Shown here one piece after another: positions 23,201 through 35,884 of a stretch of DNA of 64,000 bases (position 1 is its first letter; each line of letters starts with the position of its first letter). The stretch is from Paragordius varius. Lineage: Eukaryota > Nematomorpha. Both the position numbers and the translations under genes were made by a program. A model generated the notes under the pieces. It was not told the origin of the DNA. It did no database searches and worked only from the letters and a program-made list of their open reading frames with translations. The stretch is from positions 5,890,001-5,954,000 of the forward strand of contig OZ176057.1 of the NCBI GenBank assembly GCA_964247055.1, in the 5' to 3' direction.

Positions 23201-23344
23201 TGCCAAAAATGTAATCTCAATGGGCGCTGGAATATTGGACTTACTTGGTTCGATTCTCGGACTCAAGAATGGATTAAGATTGAAAGATACGTTATGAAAA
23301 TTAGACCTTATTATGTTACTTATTATACTTATTCTTCGTTATAG
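20260..23344 (+). CDS. FReD gene, fibrinogen-domain exons (plus strand)
   Basis: Four exons encode a fibrinogen C-terminal domain: 20260-20393 (CTMDWNYKI...SGLYLINPF), 21037-21259 (VYCDM...[11 protein letters not shown]...[10 protein letters not shown]), 21674-22271 ([13 protein letters not shown]...YYLLRIDMW...[24 protein letters not shown]) and about 23139-23344. The last carries [22 protein letters not shown] with calcium-site acids and the GWW-CNLNG recognition region, then MKIRPYY and a stop. Intron phases 0, 1 and 2 agree. The domain has two unusual insertions: about 30 residues after YCDM and about 90 residues after LHLTA. Exon 21037 holds two in-frame TAA codons (21085, 21103) inside the first insertion; an in-phase acceptor at 21114 could skip them but loses YCDM. 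AATAAA lies at 23354. Family certain, functionality uncertain. Confidence 0.8.
20741..21016. mobile_element. M2 MITE shared by both FReD arms
   Basis: The left end is TATATCATTTACAGTTCAAA and the right end GGGTGAATTTGAATTG then GTGGTATAT. The minus-strand arm has an M2 copy in the same intron (44345-44712), so this insertion is older than the duplication. Confidence 0.75.
21321..21606. mobile_element. M1 MITE, shared with the mirror arm
   Basis: The left end is CATTAAAAATTGGTATTATA. The right end is TCTGTATAATTTTAATTATT then ACTG. The equivalent intron of the minus copy carries one at 43790-44036. Confidence 0.7.
22428..22558. mobile_element. short M1 MITE
   Basis: It runs from CAGTAAAAAAAAATAATGTA to TTTACAATTTTTACTG. 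It is about half the usual length, apparently an internal deletion derivative. Confidence 0.55.
22720..23110. mobile_element. degenerate M1 MITE copies before the last FReD exon
   Basis: The segment contains AAGACAAATATTTTTTTCGA, TGGTTGCCATACTTTT, and closes TCGCCGTATAATTTAAATTT then TTACTG near 23109, about 28 bp before the acceptor of the last exon. Several partial copies are mixed. Confidence 0.5.
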
Positions 23345-23422
23345 TTGATATTCAATAAATTTAATCGCTACATTATGTTGGGTATAGTAGTATGTGTAAA
23401 CATAAACCTTGCTGGTTTCTTA

Positions 23423-23705
23423 CAGTAAAAATTGAAAATTATATGGGGACAAAACGTGAAAATATAAATACACATATTTTTATCTAAAAGACATCCACAC
23501 TCTTAAAACCTAAATGTTTTCCATATAAGCTACTGAGTTACAATTGTAAAATATAGAATTATTTATCTCTATTTCACGCTTTACCATTTAAAACAATGAG
23601 TTACATACATTGAAATAAATCAAGATTTAAAAAGTATGGTCGTCTTTTATAAAAAAATATTTGTCTTTATATTTTTACGTTTTGCCCGTGTAATTTCAAC
23701 TGTAG
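23423..23705. mobile_element. M1 MITE
   Basis: The left end is CAGTAAAAATTGAAAATTAT and the right end is CGTTTTGCCCGTGTAATTTC then AACTG. The mirror arm has one at 37633-37911. Confidence 0.75.
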
Positions 23706-23819
23706 ATATTCCCTGATCATATATATACAACAGTAAAAAGCATTATTAATGAAAATTAGCAATGTAGTTAATTACTCATAATAGATATTTCATGATATTT
23801 TTTAACATATATTAAAATA

Positions 23820-24073
23820 TTTATTTTACGGACAAAATGTAATATAAAGACAAATATTTTTTTCACAAAACAACCAAACTTTTTATCCTTATACAAGCTA
23901 TTTAAATACAATTGTAAAATATAGAGTTATGTGTTAAAATTTATGTCTATTTCACACTTTGTCATCATAACGAATGAGTTATATAAAAAAAACTTAAAAA
24001 GTCAGGGTTGTCTTTGGGGAAAAAATATTTATCTTTATGTTACGTTTTATCCGTGTAATTTCAATTTTCTGTA
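23820..24073. mobile_element. M1 MITE
   Basis: The left end is TTTTACGGACAAAATG, and the right end is CGTTTTATCCGTGTAATTTC then AATTTTCTG. The mirror arm has one at 37255-37532. Confidence 0.65.
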
Positions 24074-24561
24074 TATTCCTTTAGAAAAATATATAATTGC
24101 AAAATTTAAAATCTTGCTGTTTTTTTAATTAATTCAGTGGTTTCCAAAGATTTTGGTTCTAAAAGGATTTTTTACCGAAAATCAGTGTCGATTTCGGCTG
24201 TCAGAGTTTAGATTGACTTCAATACCAAGTCAAACTGTTAAATATATTTTATATTTTTCTCGATGAAAAAATTTATTGAAGAGTAAATTAGATAGACATC
24301 CAAAAATGAATAAAGTTTTTTTTAATTCTAGGAATTGGGAAATTGTAGGAATAAAGTTTCTATTAATTAATGGTTTAGGCTCCGCAAAAATCATCTCTTT
24401 TTTTAAATTTTATAATGACATAAAAAAACTTATAAAGAGTATGTACATTTCATTGTAAAAAAATTAATTAATGGTTAAAATTGATTTAAACTTTAAACTC
24501 TACAAAATTTTCTACATTGTGTCCCCAAATTAACTTTTTTTAAATAATTTGACCATTATTA

Positions 24562-24841
24562 CAGTAAAAATTAAAATTATACGACGGACAAAACGTAAAA
24601 ATATAAACACAAATATTTTTTTTAAAGACAACCATACTTTTTTAAACCCTTATTTTTCCCCTTTAAGTTATTAAATTAGGAGTGTAAAATATCAAATTCA
24701 TTGTGTTATTAATATATAACTCTATTTCACCTTTTTCAAATTTTTATAATGATTGAAAAAAATAAAGAATTAAATAGTATGGTTGTCTTTTAAAAAATAT
24801 TTGTCTTTATAATTTTTCGTTTTGTCCGTATAATTTCATTT
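24562..24841. mobile_element. M1 MITE
   Basis: The left end is CAGTAAAAATTAAAATTATA, with an ACGACGGACAAAACG variant. The right end is TTTTTCGTTTTGTCCGTATA then ATTTCATTTTA. Confidence 0.7.
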
Positions 24842-24849
24842 TAATGAAA

Positions 24850-26158
24850 AAATTCACGCATGGTTCACTATTTTATTTTGTATTACCATATGTTTATGAG
24901 TCCAAATGAGAGGAATTTAAAATAAAATTGCCATAATACCCCCATTTTTATAATTTAGCGATATTTTGAAAAAATCCAAAAAAGATTATATTTTACAAGT
25001 ATTTCAGGAATTTACATTTTTTTATTATATAATATTAAAAATTGTCTCAAAAGATCATCTTTGATTTATATTGGTTTACTAAAAACAGCTTTGGTTATGT
25101 TCCCCTCATTTTTCAATTCCCTCAAAAACTTCCTAAAATCGAATATAAATAGCTTTTCGAAAAAAAATAATTTACCAAAAATAGTTTTTTTAAAAAAGAT
25201 TTAAATTTTGATAAATCATTTTTATTTTAAATGTAAATGAACAATGAAAATTGGAATTAATTATGATAATAGTATAGAACAATGAGTGAATGGAATAAAT
25301 AGAAAAAAAAATTAAAATTAAATGACAATTAATATTTTTTATTTTTATTTTATTTTTTTATATGGCAGAAGGTAAATTACATATATATTATATATATTTA
25401 TATATAAATTTCGATTTTTTGACACAGTTTTGATTTTACTATATATTTTTTATAACAAAAATTATTGTGATTTTTTTGTATTTAGTTTAGTATTTTCTCT
25501 TTTAAAACAATGAAAAAACTGGTTTGTCATTGCCAAAAAAAATTTTTCAATTTTCAATTTTAATTTAAAATTTTTTTTTATTTTAAAGTCAATTATGATT
25601 TAATTTGATTTAATTATATAGATAGTTGGTTGTTTTGTTTTGTTTTATTTTATAGTAAATCAATATCAAATATTTTTGATTAACAAAATACCTTATATCA
25701 TCCTTCCATTTTTTTCTGAACTTAAGAATTTGGAAGTAACATTGAAATTCCTATTAACTAATCCCTGAATAATGCAATATTATATACTATTTTATAAAAT
25801 GACATAAATAGATTGATTGATTCTATACTTTGCAATCATCTAAGTTGTTCAACATTTATATTATATTGTAATTCTTCCTAAAAATAATTAATCGGATAAT
25901 TATTCGAAACTTGTGGTTTATGGGTCAATGAAACATAATGGTTAGGATTATTTAACAAACCCAACCAAAAACAACGCTACATGTTTTATGAAAAACTTTA
26001 TTTTATCTGAAAAATTCTTCTTATTTTTTAAATTAAATCAAATTTAACTACCATCACACAGTAAAGGACAACTCTCCAATTATTCGGTTTTTGGCTACAT
26101 TAAATAAACCAAATCTACCGTTAAAAGAACTCTTTATCAAAAACTCTAGTGCGCACAC
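24850..26158. other. AT-rich region upstream of the SH2 gene
   Basis: No repeat family or ORF was recognised. It presumably holds the 5' UTR and promoter of the SH2 gene, but I cannot point to a specific element. Confidence 0.4.
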
Positions 26159-29100
26159 ATGAAAGGCAGCGGTAGAAACTCAGTTCAAAGTTTTAAATCG
26201 AATTCATCAATAGCAACAACACCCGTTAGTGAAAGAGAATATACCAATACCAATTCAATCAGGAGTCAATCGATGAGTTCAAGTAGCCCGTGTACAAGTG
26301 AAGATATCATCGAACCTCAAACTTGCTCTAACAGTTCCTTCAGCGGAAATAGTAATAACACCAATAATAATTTTCGTGATAGAAATGGAAATGCAAACCA
26401 AAAGTTGTCACAGATGATGATGGAACCATTGATAAGCGCGGGCATTTTTGTAAGTCAATCCCCCAGTAAAAACTTAAATAAGCAAAAGAGCTCTGTTTTA
26501 CCATTGGAGACGGCAGAAAAATTTAGTAATGCCAACAACCAAGTAAAAATGATGAGACATAAATCTGGATTACTTCAATTGAATCAAAATGATTCTACTA
26601 AACAACAAGCGTCAGTTATTAATAATTGTGCAGTCCCACAGCCCGGTGGTAAAAGGCGTTATAACCCCGTGAAAGTTGTCAAGAAAGATTCTTTCAGTTT
26701 TTTGCGACACGAAACGGTAATTCCAAAAGCGAGATTTGGAGTTTTTTTTAAACTCTTTTATAAAACTAAACATTTTTATATATGTACGGAATTATATTAG
26801 AAAGAAAAGTCGTCTAGTTGCCATGATTTAAGGATTGCTACCCAATTACCAAGGTATATTTTAATAAATTATCAATTAAAAGCATTAAAAGATTTTTCAG
26901 TAATTATTAATTTTTAGGTATTTATATTTTTTTATGCTAAATTTACAGTAAACATTGAAATTATACGGACAAAACTTGAAAATATAAAGACATATATTAT
27001 CTTCAAAAGGACAACTATACTTTTTCAACCTTTTTAAATATAACTCATTGTTTTAAACTACAAAGTATACTATAGAAATTCAATTGGTACCACAATCAAT
27101 TATGTATTTTACAATTGTAATTAAATAGCTAATATGTGAAAAATATGGTTTTAAAAAAGTATGGTTGTTTTTTAGATGAAAATATTTGTCTTTATATTTT
27201 TACATTTTGTCCGTATAATTTTCAATTTTTACTGTATATTTGTATTAGCTGGTTTTTCCCTAAGATTTCTCGTGACGGTGCAGAGGCCCTCTTAACCTTT
27301 GGCAAAGGCTTTGGAAACGTTTTAGTACGCAAAAGTACAAGTTATGAGGGAAATTATGTCATTTCAGCCAGATATGATTGTAAAGGGTATATCTATCTTT
27401 TAAATTAACTGACCCATACTAATTATATATCTATAATAAGTCCCTAATTTGTAATTTATTATTTATATTGTCGCAATTTTGAGATTTTATAAATTTTAGT
27501 GTAACTGAGATTAGACATTATGAAGTATCCAACTTTTCATTCGATTCGGGGGAAAAGAAGTATCTTTTGCGCGTTATTGGACAGGTACTATTACAGTAAA
27601 ATTGAAATTATACGGACAAAACGTAAAAATATAAAGAATATTTTTTAAAAGACAACCCTATTTTTTAAAACTTAATTTTTCTCATAAATAACTATAATTT
27701 AAAAATATGTAAATGATTGTTTTACCGATATGCATTACTTCGCAGTTTAAAACACGAGTTATATAAAAAAATCAAGATTTAAAAGTATAGTTTTCTTTAA
27801 GAAAAAAATATTTTATTTATATTTATACGTTTCGCCAGTATAATTTCAGTTTTTACTGTATATTTAAATAACTAAATAACAACATTAATAAAAGTAATTT
27901 GCATATAAAACACCATACATATACCATTTTTTCACTCAATAGCTATACTTTTGCAAGCGTAACATTTTTAGATCCCTTTAGAAAATATTGCGTTTAGGTA
28001 AAAAAATTTTGCGACTGAAAAATACTTTTTTTATTATTCATATGAACCCAATTTTGATATAATTTAAATATATATATAATTGACTAACGCCAATTAAATC
28101 ACGCTTCTTTATTTCGCACCCAAACCGATAGAAATTTGAGAAAAAATCAAGTTGTTATTATAATGCTTTTTTTAAAACATTTGCCTTTACTTTTTAGGTT
28201 AGGTCTTTATTGTTTTACTTTTTATAATTATAACTCAATATTTTATTTGGCTCTACATACTTTTTTCCTATAAAACATAGCATCCAGCCATGGATTCGTT
28301 AGATGATGTTTTGGAATATTTCTTACAAATCAATCCGGGCATGACGCCCCTACTTCAAGAAAATATAAAACATCTTTCCTGGAAAGAACTTATTGAACTT
28401 ACTGGAGGTTCTTCAAACCTTCACAAAAATAAAGGCAGCGATGTAAAACCAGCAAAAGGTGCCCAATTAAAGCGTTCGAAAACTACAAGTAGATGCTTTT
28501 TATTTTTGAATTCTTACAGATATAGTATCAAGGCTTTATTTAAACAAGGGTTAGGCATTTACACAATTTAAACTTTTATAAAACAGATTATTGAACAATT
28601 ATTCACCCTTGAACAATTTAAATTGACGCCAAAAATAAATTATGTGTTTTGGGGATAATATAACTACCCATTAATAAGAAATATATCTTTATGGCATAGG
28701 TTATTATTTTTTCAGTATTAATTTTATTTTAAACAAAATTCATTTTTAAAAATATAAAAAAATATAAGAAATTTTTAATAAAAAAACTTAATTTATTTTA
28801 AAGTAAATATGAAATGTTTGAGAGTGAATTTGAATTGTTCAAGGGTGAATTTGAAGTCTAAATGTATAATAAGCAGCCTTTTTGTTAAATAAATATAATT
28901 CCAACATATAACTAAAATTATTGCAAAACAGATTTCACTTTCATTTTTTTACCAAAGTGTTGTTAAATGGTTTATAAACATTTTAATACTTACTTTCAGT
29001 TTTAATTCGTTTCAGCCCACCATTTCATTTTGGGGTCCGTTTGAACGGTCCAGTTTAAAAGTTAATAGAAAAAAGCGACCATTGTACGGTTTAAATTACA

Positions 29101-30324
29101 TTTCGATTTTATAAGAACTTCACTTATGAATGCAAAATATAGTTGAGCGGTTAAAATATAATAAAATTTGTTTTATAAATGCCAAAAAATTTATAAAATT
29201 ACATAATTACCACATTTTAATGGCCTTTTTCCAAGATTTTTAATACCAAAACGACGCATTTAAAGGGCTTATTCATAAGAATGCAATAAAATATCACTGA
29301 TGTATCCGTGACTGTGATCCCTTTTAAAAATCTTCTACCTTTTTATTAACAATTGTTAAACATATGATATTAATATAAATATATAATATATGGTATTTAT
29401 ATAAAAGTTTTGTAGGATTTACCATGACTTTATTTAATATATCTAAAATTGAAATTATGCTGACAAAACGTAAAATATAAAGACAAATATTTTTTGTTTA
29501 AAAGACAACCCTATACTATTTAAATCTTCATTTTTTTGAATATAACTCCTAAATTAATATTGCAAAGTGTGAAATAGATATATATATATATATATATATT
29601 ATACTAAAAAAATCAATTTGATAATATAGCATCGCAATTAAATAGTTATAGAGGAAAAATCAAGGTTTGTAAAAATGTAGTAATAATTTGAAAAAAAATA
29701 TTTGTCTTTATATTTTTACGTTTTGTCCGTCAATATTCACTCTATAATTTTCTTTACAAATGTTATTTTAATATTATTAGATTTTTATCTTTAAACCCGT
29801 GCAAAACACACGCCTAATAATAAATGCGTTGATAATAAATATATATATAAATATGCGATATTTTAACGATTATTTTTATTATATGTACGTAAACCACTTG
29901 GTAACCAAAAAATAATTGAATCTAACATATTTGGATGTTTTACAATTTAACGGTCTGTTACAGTAAAAAATGAAATTAAACAAGGAAAAAACGTAAAAAT
30001 ATAAAAACAAATATTTTTTCCTAAAAAGATAACCCCATACTTTTTAAAATCTTAATTTTTCTCATATAAGCTATGTAGTTACAATTGTAAAAAATAGAAT
30101 TTATTATGTTAGTTATATATATACATCGCTCTTTCACGTTTTGCCATAAACAATGAGTTATGTTGAAATAAAATCAAAATTTATATAGTATGGTTGTATT
30201 TAGAAAAAAAATTGTCTTAATATTTTTACATTTTGTCCGCATAATTTCAATTTTTACTGTATATATTAAGTCTAAAATATATTAACTTTTTGAAAATAAT
30301 GGTATATTGGTTTATAATTATTTC

Positions 30325-30360
<36 letters not shown>

Positions 30361-33300
30361 GAGATACACGAGGATACTAATTGGAAATCTGCTCAGTCAG
30401 ATATGTCCCCAACCTGGAAAAGTAATAATTATTATTATTTCTTGAATTCAAAATACATTTTATTAAATTTTATGCTTGTCTCTAAATTATCCAAAAAAAA
30501 ATGTTAATAAATTATTTCATCAATAGTAATGATAAAAAATAATGATGTACTTAAAACATGTCTAAATTTTTAACATTATAGCTATAAATAATATTTTAAA
30601 TCATTTAAATGCACTTAAAGCATTGTTTTTATTGGGATTATTGTCTTTATCTATGGCTATTTTTACTGTATATTATAGAGCAGGGGTCTCCCACAAAAGC
30701 CCACCCCCCGACACATTCTGATTTTTATAATTTCCACAATTTTATAAATATGGCCAAACCTCTGGAAAAATATTCTATAAATAAGTCTTTCCGATTTGTA
30801 ACAAACTAACAAATATTAATAAAATAGCAATGATTTTTTTGCCATTATTTCACAGTTTTTGTTTAAAATCTAAAAATATATTGATTAATGCCCCTATTTT
30901 TAAAATGCGGTCGGCTTAATTTTTTGAGTCAAAAATACGGCCTTCGAAGCCATTGTGTTAGACACCCCAAGTTTAAACTTATTGAATTTTCTAATTCTCA
31001 GACATATGTTGACAATTATAGTATTTAAAAATGTTTTACATTTTAGAGTCCTCATCAGAATCGAGTGAAAACCGAAAAACCGCCCCAATTTGTCCCGAAA
31101 TTAAAACGACAGTAATTAAGGCTCCTCCTTTACCGCCTCCCTTATTGCTATCAAATTCGAATTCAGCAACTTTCCAACGCAATAAAAATGCAAATAATAA
31201 AAATAGTTCTCAAACAACACATGGCAATCCTGCTTCTTCAAAAACTCAATTCACTTTTGCCCAGGAGGTTAAAAAAACTGCTGCTGCAAGAAATATGAAT
31301 GGCTTAATGTCTCCAAGAAACGAACGACAGCACATAAAAGGTAAGCTATTTTTTGCAAAAAAACTATAAAATTTTTCAATTCTTTTTTAACTGCGCTTTA
31401 GCTGTCGATGCCCATAACCCTAATGCTATTAATCTTTCACATCCATCATCATCGAACGGATCAACATCATCGGAAGAAACTGGATCTGCCATAATACTTA
31501 TGCCAAGCCTCCTTAAACCAAGTATGTTTAAGCAAGAAAAATGTTCAACCCTAAATACCATTTTGAAACGTCGTAACGAGGAACTTAGTAGGATGCAAAA
31601 ACTACAAACTGAGAAGAGATTATTACATTCACCAAATAATGAAAATAACATTGAGACAAGACCAAAACTTATGAATGGAACACATAAAAACGTCTCAAAA
31701 AACGGCTTAAATATGAAATCTGACCAAGTTGATTCTCCTAACCTGGATCATCAGCTCCGAAGTTATGACAATGAAAACCAGCCACAAAACTCAAATAGTA
31801 AGCCAGCTAATGAAAAATGTTACGATGGGGATGCTGCTTTAAACGTTCGAAGGTACAAAAAGAAGAATGAAGATTTTTCTGTATTAAAAACTAAACCCAT
31901 TCCAAAGAAAAGTAATGCACCTTCGATACCAAACACTACAACTTTAGGCGCCATAAAACCGATTCCAAATTCAACAAATGTTTTGACTTGCCCCAAAGAT
32001 ATGAATTTCAATGGTTCTGAGCATGGAGCTTTTAATAGCAACCTAAATAACAAATCTCAATTAAGCGCCCTAAAAAGTAATGTTTCAAATCCTACCAAAA
32101 AAATTACACCCTGCACAAAAACTACTGGGGAAAAGAAATTAAGCAATGGATATCAAAATTTTTCGCATCCTTTCACTGTTGACAATGGGTGCGACAGTGA
32201 TGAGAAGGCTATACAATTATTTCAACAGGCGCGAGATCAACTCAAAAAAGTAGGAAATAAGCACAAGCTTTTTCCCCAAAACACTGACAACAGTTCAGAA
32301 AATGAGAAAATAGCTGGCAATGATGTATCAAACGTGGTGGTGGGAATCGAATCATCGAATAGAAGCAGCAATCCGGGCAAAAATCATTCCAGTAGTGAAA
32401 TCTATGGCGAACAACGACCAATTAAACACAATCCCAGTAATATTGATCAAAAAGGTGTTGGCAGTCAGTCGCGCAATTCAGCCCAAACTCTAAAACGTCG
32501 GAGCATGGTGTCACCCACGGAAGGTTTGTTAAAAATACTATACAACTCAAATAATAACAGTAAAAATTAAAAATATCCATAGACAAAACATAAAATATGG
32601 AGGCTTATATCTTTTTTTATAATAAAAAATACTTTTTGGGTTGAATATGGAATAGCGATGTTGTTAATCGGTAACATACTCAATTCATATTATAGGTTAT
32701 GGAAAAAACTCACGGTCTTTACAAAAATTGTTTTTTTTCATATTTTTATGATGTAACCGGTGGCCGATTTCAATTAGAAACCGGTTTCCGGCTCCACGCG
32801 GTTTGGGTAGGAAGCCCTGGTTTTAATCGATTTTAATTTTCATTTGACTTTTTAGATTTTGAGGTAAGGAACATGCAACAATCCCTTATGCATGAGCTAG
32901 TGTCCATTATGAAAAGCAAATCACCTGATCAACAGCTCTCTCCTCGCAATACAAAGGGCTTGGAAAATGTACATGCACCCCTTCATAATGTAGGAGAAAA
33001 CAGTAAGAAATATTATGGGAATAGAAATGTAAATCATGTACCCACGTCCTCGTCCACCTCCAATTTTATGCAACACTCCTCATCCGTAGTTCCAAACATT
33101 GAGGTTAATGGCAGTTTCACGAAAATTACGATTGCTAATGGGAACACAACCTGTTCTAGCCACATTTCTAGCAATACCTCCAACAACAGTAATAAGAAAG
33201 GGGTGAAAAAATATGGTGCTAACATTGCTATGGATAGTTCCCCCCCATCTATTCGACACGCTATGGATAAACAAGTTAAAGGCTTAAATTCAGTTATATA

Positions 33301-33928
33301 TGCTTCGTCGACTTCCATGTCGCCTAAAAAATGTAGTGTTGTCCCCTCTATTGATAATAATGATAATAATAATAATAATACATATTACGAAGATTTAATA
33401 TGTAAAAATTCGCATGGGGGACCCACAACCCAATTTTCTGTGGGAAGACCTGATGGGGTTTTAACAAGCCCGGCGACACAGACACCGCAGGACTTAGTTA
33501 AAAGTCCGGTTCCGTCTTTCACTCAAATTAATATAGCATGTTCCCTGGAAGACGTGGCGCATAAAATGGTAGCTCTTCAACAACAAACATTTCAAAACAA
33601 TGCCATAACCAATATTAATAATCACTCATTCAAAACTGAAAAATGTAATTATATATCGAACGGATTTACGTATGACAATCAACTTTCAAACAAAATAAGT
33701 CAAAAATCCTTTGATGGAACAAAATGTTCAGATAAAACAAATGGCTATTTAATGAAAAATGGTATGAGTAAGCATATGGGAAACAATGAGCAGAGCAGAA
33801 ATAATGGTAAAAGCCAAGTTCCTAGGATTCCAGGAAATTTAATAAGTGCAACTAAAGAAAAATTATTTAACAGTATCATTTATAACGCCGCTGATGCGAC
33901 AAATAATGAAAATGGCATTTTGGCATAA
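26159..33928 (+). CDS. SH2-domain adaptor-like protein, complete ten-exon gene
   Basis: Exons: 26159-26716, 26801-26853, 27249-27386, 27500-27584, 28281-28488, 30359-30421, 31047-31340, 31402-32523 and 32856-33928, with a possible further 5' UTR exon. All GT-AG phases agree and the sum is 3,594 nt, giving about 1,197 residues. The first 200 residues are Ser/Asn-rich. An SH2 domain follows (about 205-320): SWFFPKISRDGAEALL, GNVLVRKS with the phosphotyrosine-binding Arg, YVISARYDCKG, VTEIRHYEV and SLDDVLEYFLQINPGMTPLL. The C-terminal 850 residues are disordered (Ser, Asn, Lys) with APPLPPPLL, an SH3-ligand-like stretch, and a poly-Asn run. The SH2 resembles STAP-type adaptors (EAE..L..GN.L.R, YF...T..L.P), but no PH domain is visible. 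An adaptor role in tyrosine-kinase signalling is inference. AATAAA lies at 34050. It sits between the mirror arms and is single-copy here. Confidence 0.85.
26946..27234. mobile_element. M1 MITE abutting an SH2 exon acceptor
   Basis: It runs from CAGTAAACATTGAAATTATA to TTTTCAATTTTTACTG, with TA flanks. It ends 14 bp before the exon at 27249, so the pyrimidine-rich tract of that acceptor is contributed by the MITE end. Confidence 0.8.
27594..27858. mobile_element. M1 MITE just after an SH2 exon donor
   Basis: It begins CAGTAAAATTGAAATTATAC, ten bases after the donor at 27585, and ends TCAGTTTTTACTG, with TA flanks. Confidence 0.8.
28585..28872. mobile_element. M2 MITE after SH2 exon 28281-28488
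   Basis: The left part has ATTCACCCTTGAACAATTTA. The right part has GAGTGAATTTGAATTGTTCA and AGGGTGAATTTGAAGTC. The outermost ends are degraded. Confidence 0.7.
28873..29440. other. intron sequence without recognised repeat
   Basis: AT-rich intronic DNA with a more GC-rich patch near 29018-29060 (CATTTTGGGGTCCGTTTG). I could not assign it. Confidence 0.4.
29443..29742. mobile_element. M1 MITE with internal (TA)n
   Basis: The left end is AAAATTGAAATTATGCTGAC and the right end is TTTTTACGTTTTGTCCGTC. A (TA) run lies at 29578-29600. Confidence 0.65.
29961..30259. mobile_element. M1 MITE
   Basis: It runs from CAGTAAAAAATGAAATTAAA to ATAATTTCAATTTTTACTG, with TA flanks. It lies in the intron before the 30359 exon. 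Confidence 0.75.
32558..32740. mobile_element. M1 MITE left-end fragment in an SH2 intron
   Basis: CAGTAAAAATTAAAAATATC followed by GACAAAACATAAAATATGG starts about 34 bases after the donor at 32524. No right end is present. Confidence 0.5.
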
Positions 33929-34270
33929 AACACAATCTTTTGTCTCTGTATATTCATTTTTTAACACATAAAAACTTATTTTGATACAAGTGTAGTAGTT
34001 TTTAGCCATTTTATGTTTAATTCAATTGTCCTTCTACATAACCCGGTAAAATAAATGTTTCCATATAATTTTTTACATACTTATTATGTATATATCTTGA
34101 GAGGTTTAATATTAAAATATCCTATATTTTTTCAAAAACAACCTTTTACCTTTAAAGTTAAATATTTTACCTTCTTAATTAATAAAAATGTAAATATGTT
34201 TTTCTCGTATGCCTTATAAAGGCCGACAATATTATCATAAAAAACTCTCAGTCTCGGGGCATTTACGATA
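33929..34270. other. 3' UTR and downstream flank of the SH2 gene
   Basis: AATAAA at 34050-34055 is the best candidate polyadenylation signal. The rest is AT-rich with no other feature. Confidence 0.45.
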
Positions 34271-35024
34271 ATGTGACCAGATATTTAAAACTTCGAGGCG
34301 GTACAAAATTAAAACATACTTTGCCTCTTTTTACACCATCGGTGTGGTATATTACAGTTTCCACAAAAAAATATGCTAATGAAAATATATTTATTCTGAA
34401 GGAAAATATCAGGATTATCATGGTGCTTTTGGTTTTAACCTTTACGAGTTATTAAAGAAAGTTATTTACACTTTTGTTGTAAATGCTCTGTATAAAATAA
34501 ATATTTTTGGGTGAATGCTTTATTTTATATCACTAAAATATAACATAAACTACATATAAAAAAACAAATATTTAAAAAAACTTAATTTTTAGATGTGGTC
34601 TCTAAAGTCCCAAATTTTTTGGCCCTTTTAAAATGGAATGTTCTCCTAAAATAAACGCAAAATTCCGCTTCAATAGCCATTAGCCTGAATCTTACGGTGT
34701 GGAGTCCGAGATCTATAGTTTCACCACTGCGCGAAAGGCTGCAATCCTAAGTTTAATGCATAATTCGATCAGATACTAAAATATCAACCAACTAAAAAAA
34801 TAGGCCAATCTTTAGTTTTGTACCTCAAAATGCATTTTAATTTTTAGAGAAGGTACTATATTAAACTCTAAAATATTCTTTTTGAATAAATAAAAGGTAA
34901 TTGTTGTATATTTAAAAATTATTTTTTTTTAATTTCAAAAAGCAGTACAAAAGTGGGCGCAATACAGGCGAAGTTTTTTTCTGACCCAGTACTTTACTGC
35001 GAAAAACAGCCTATTTGGTCACAT
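34271..35024. mobile_element. element X, 754-bp copy with TA target sites
   Basis: The left end is ATGTGACCAGATATTT and the right end complements it (CTATTTGGTCACAT), with TA at 34269-34270 and 35025-35026. The right subterminal region has AGCAGTACAAAAGTGGGCG and CTTTACTGCGAAAAACAG. The same ends bound the element at 55325-59201, and the two share the GATNTATAGTT...CGCGAAAGGCTG patch. It is non-coding and of unknown superfamily; TA sites suggest Tc1/mariner or relatives. Confidence 0.75.
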
Positions 35025-35174
35025 TAATTCAAGAAAATATTCAAAACATCATCCATTTATGGATCACCTGCGCATCTTATGGATATATGCTATAAGTCAA
35101 TGCTTATTCAAAAACCCCTATACTCGGATTCCCTTAACGCATTTATAAATCAATTTCCACATTGAAATTTAACA

Positions 35175-35585
35175 CTCCATACCGTTTGGGGTAGTTTTAT
35201 ATTTCAGAGCGATTTAAAATTTTATTAAGCCGAATTTAAAAATATGCTTTCTTTTTCAGGCAGGCGTGTTATACAAAAAAAATTTTTAAAAATGTAAAGT
35301 TATAAAAATACCACATTTCAAACTTTTTTGCCGTCGTTTTTTTCTGTAAATTTTTGTAAATTGCTAATGCAAAAGGCAAATAAATGTATATTATGGCTTA
35401 GAAAATTAAAATTATTGACTTACTTTCAGGCTACATTTTACCAGTAAAAATTTAATTTTGGTTTTAATATCAGCTGTTCGTTTCTATCATGTTTTGAAGT
35501 TGTCCCAATTTTAGACTCTAGAATTCAAAAAACTGTAAAATATACAAGCTTTTATTTAAAATATGAAAACAATGTGTGATAATAT
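35175..35585. repeat. repeat R4, copy 2
   Basis: It is homologous, same orientation, to 7490-7904. It shares TCAAACTTTTTTGC, TTGCTAATGCAAAAGGC, GGCTACATTTTACCA and AATATCAGCTGTTCG. Confidence 0.6.
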
Positions 35586-35884
35586 AATTTAATAAACTAT
35601 AGTTTATTTACAAAATGGAGATTTGGGTTTAATACTAACCCAATATGTGGGCTAGAATAAAAAAGTGAAAGGTAATGAAGTGGATGTTTTCCCAAAATTG
35701 TTTATAAAAACTTTTAAATATATTTAATGTAATAATTTGATAAAGGAATTATATATTTTACAAATATGTAATCAGACATTGATATGGTTTGAAGGGTTCC
35801 ATAGACATGTTAACTTATAAAAACTATAATAATACAATAAAGACAAACACTTTTCTCCCAAATACTTTTTAATTTGCTTTCTTT

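Noticed and set aside
31376-33318. Minus-strand ORFs of 64-94 codons
   Set aside because: They are antisense shadows of the SH2 gene's large exons, which are open and correctly spliced on the plus strand.
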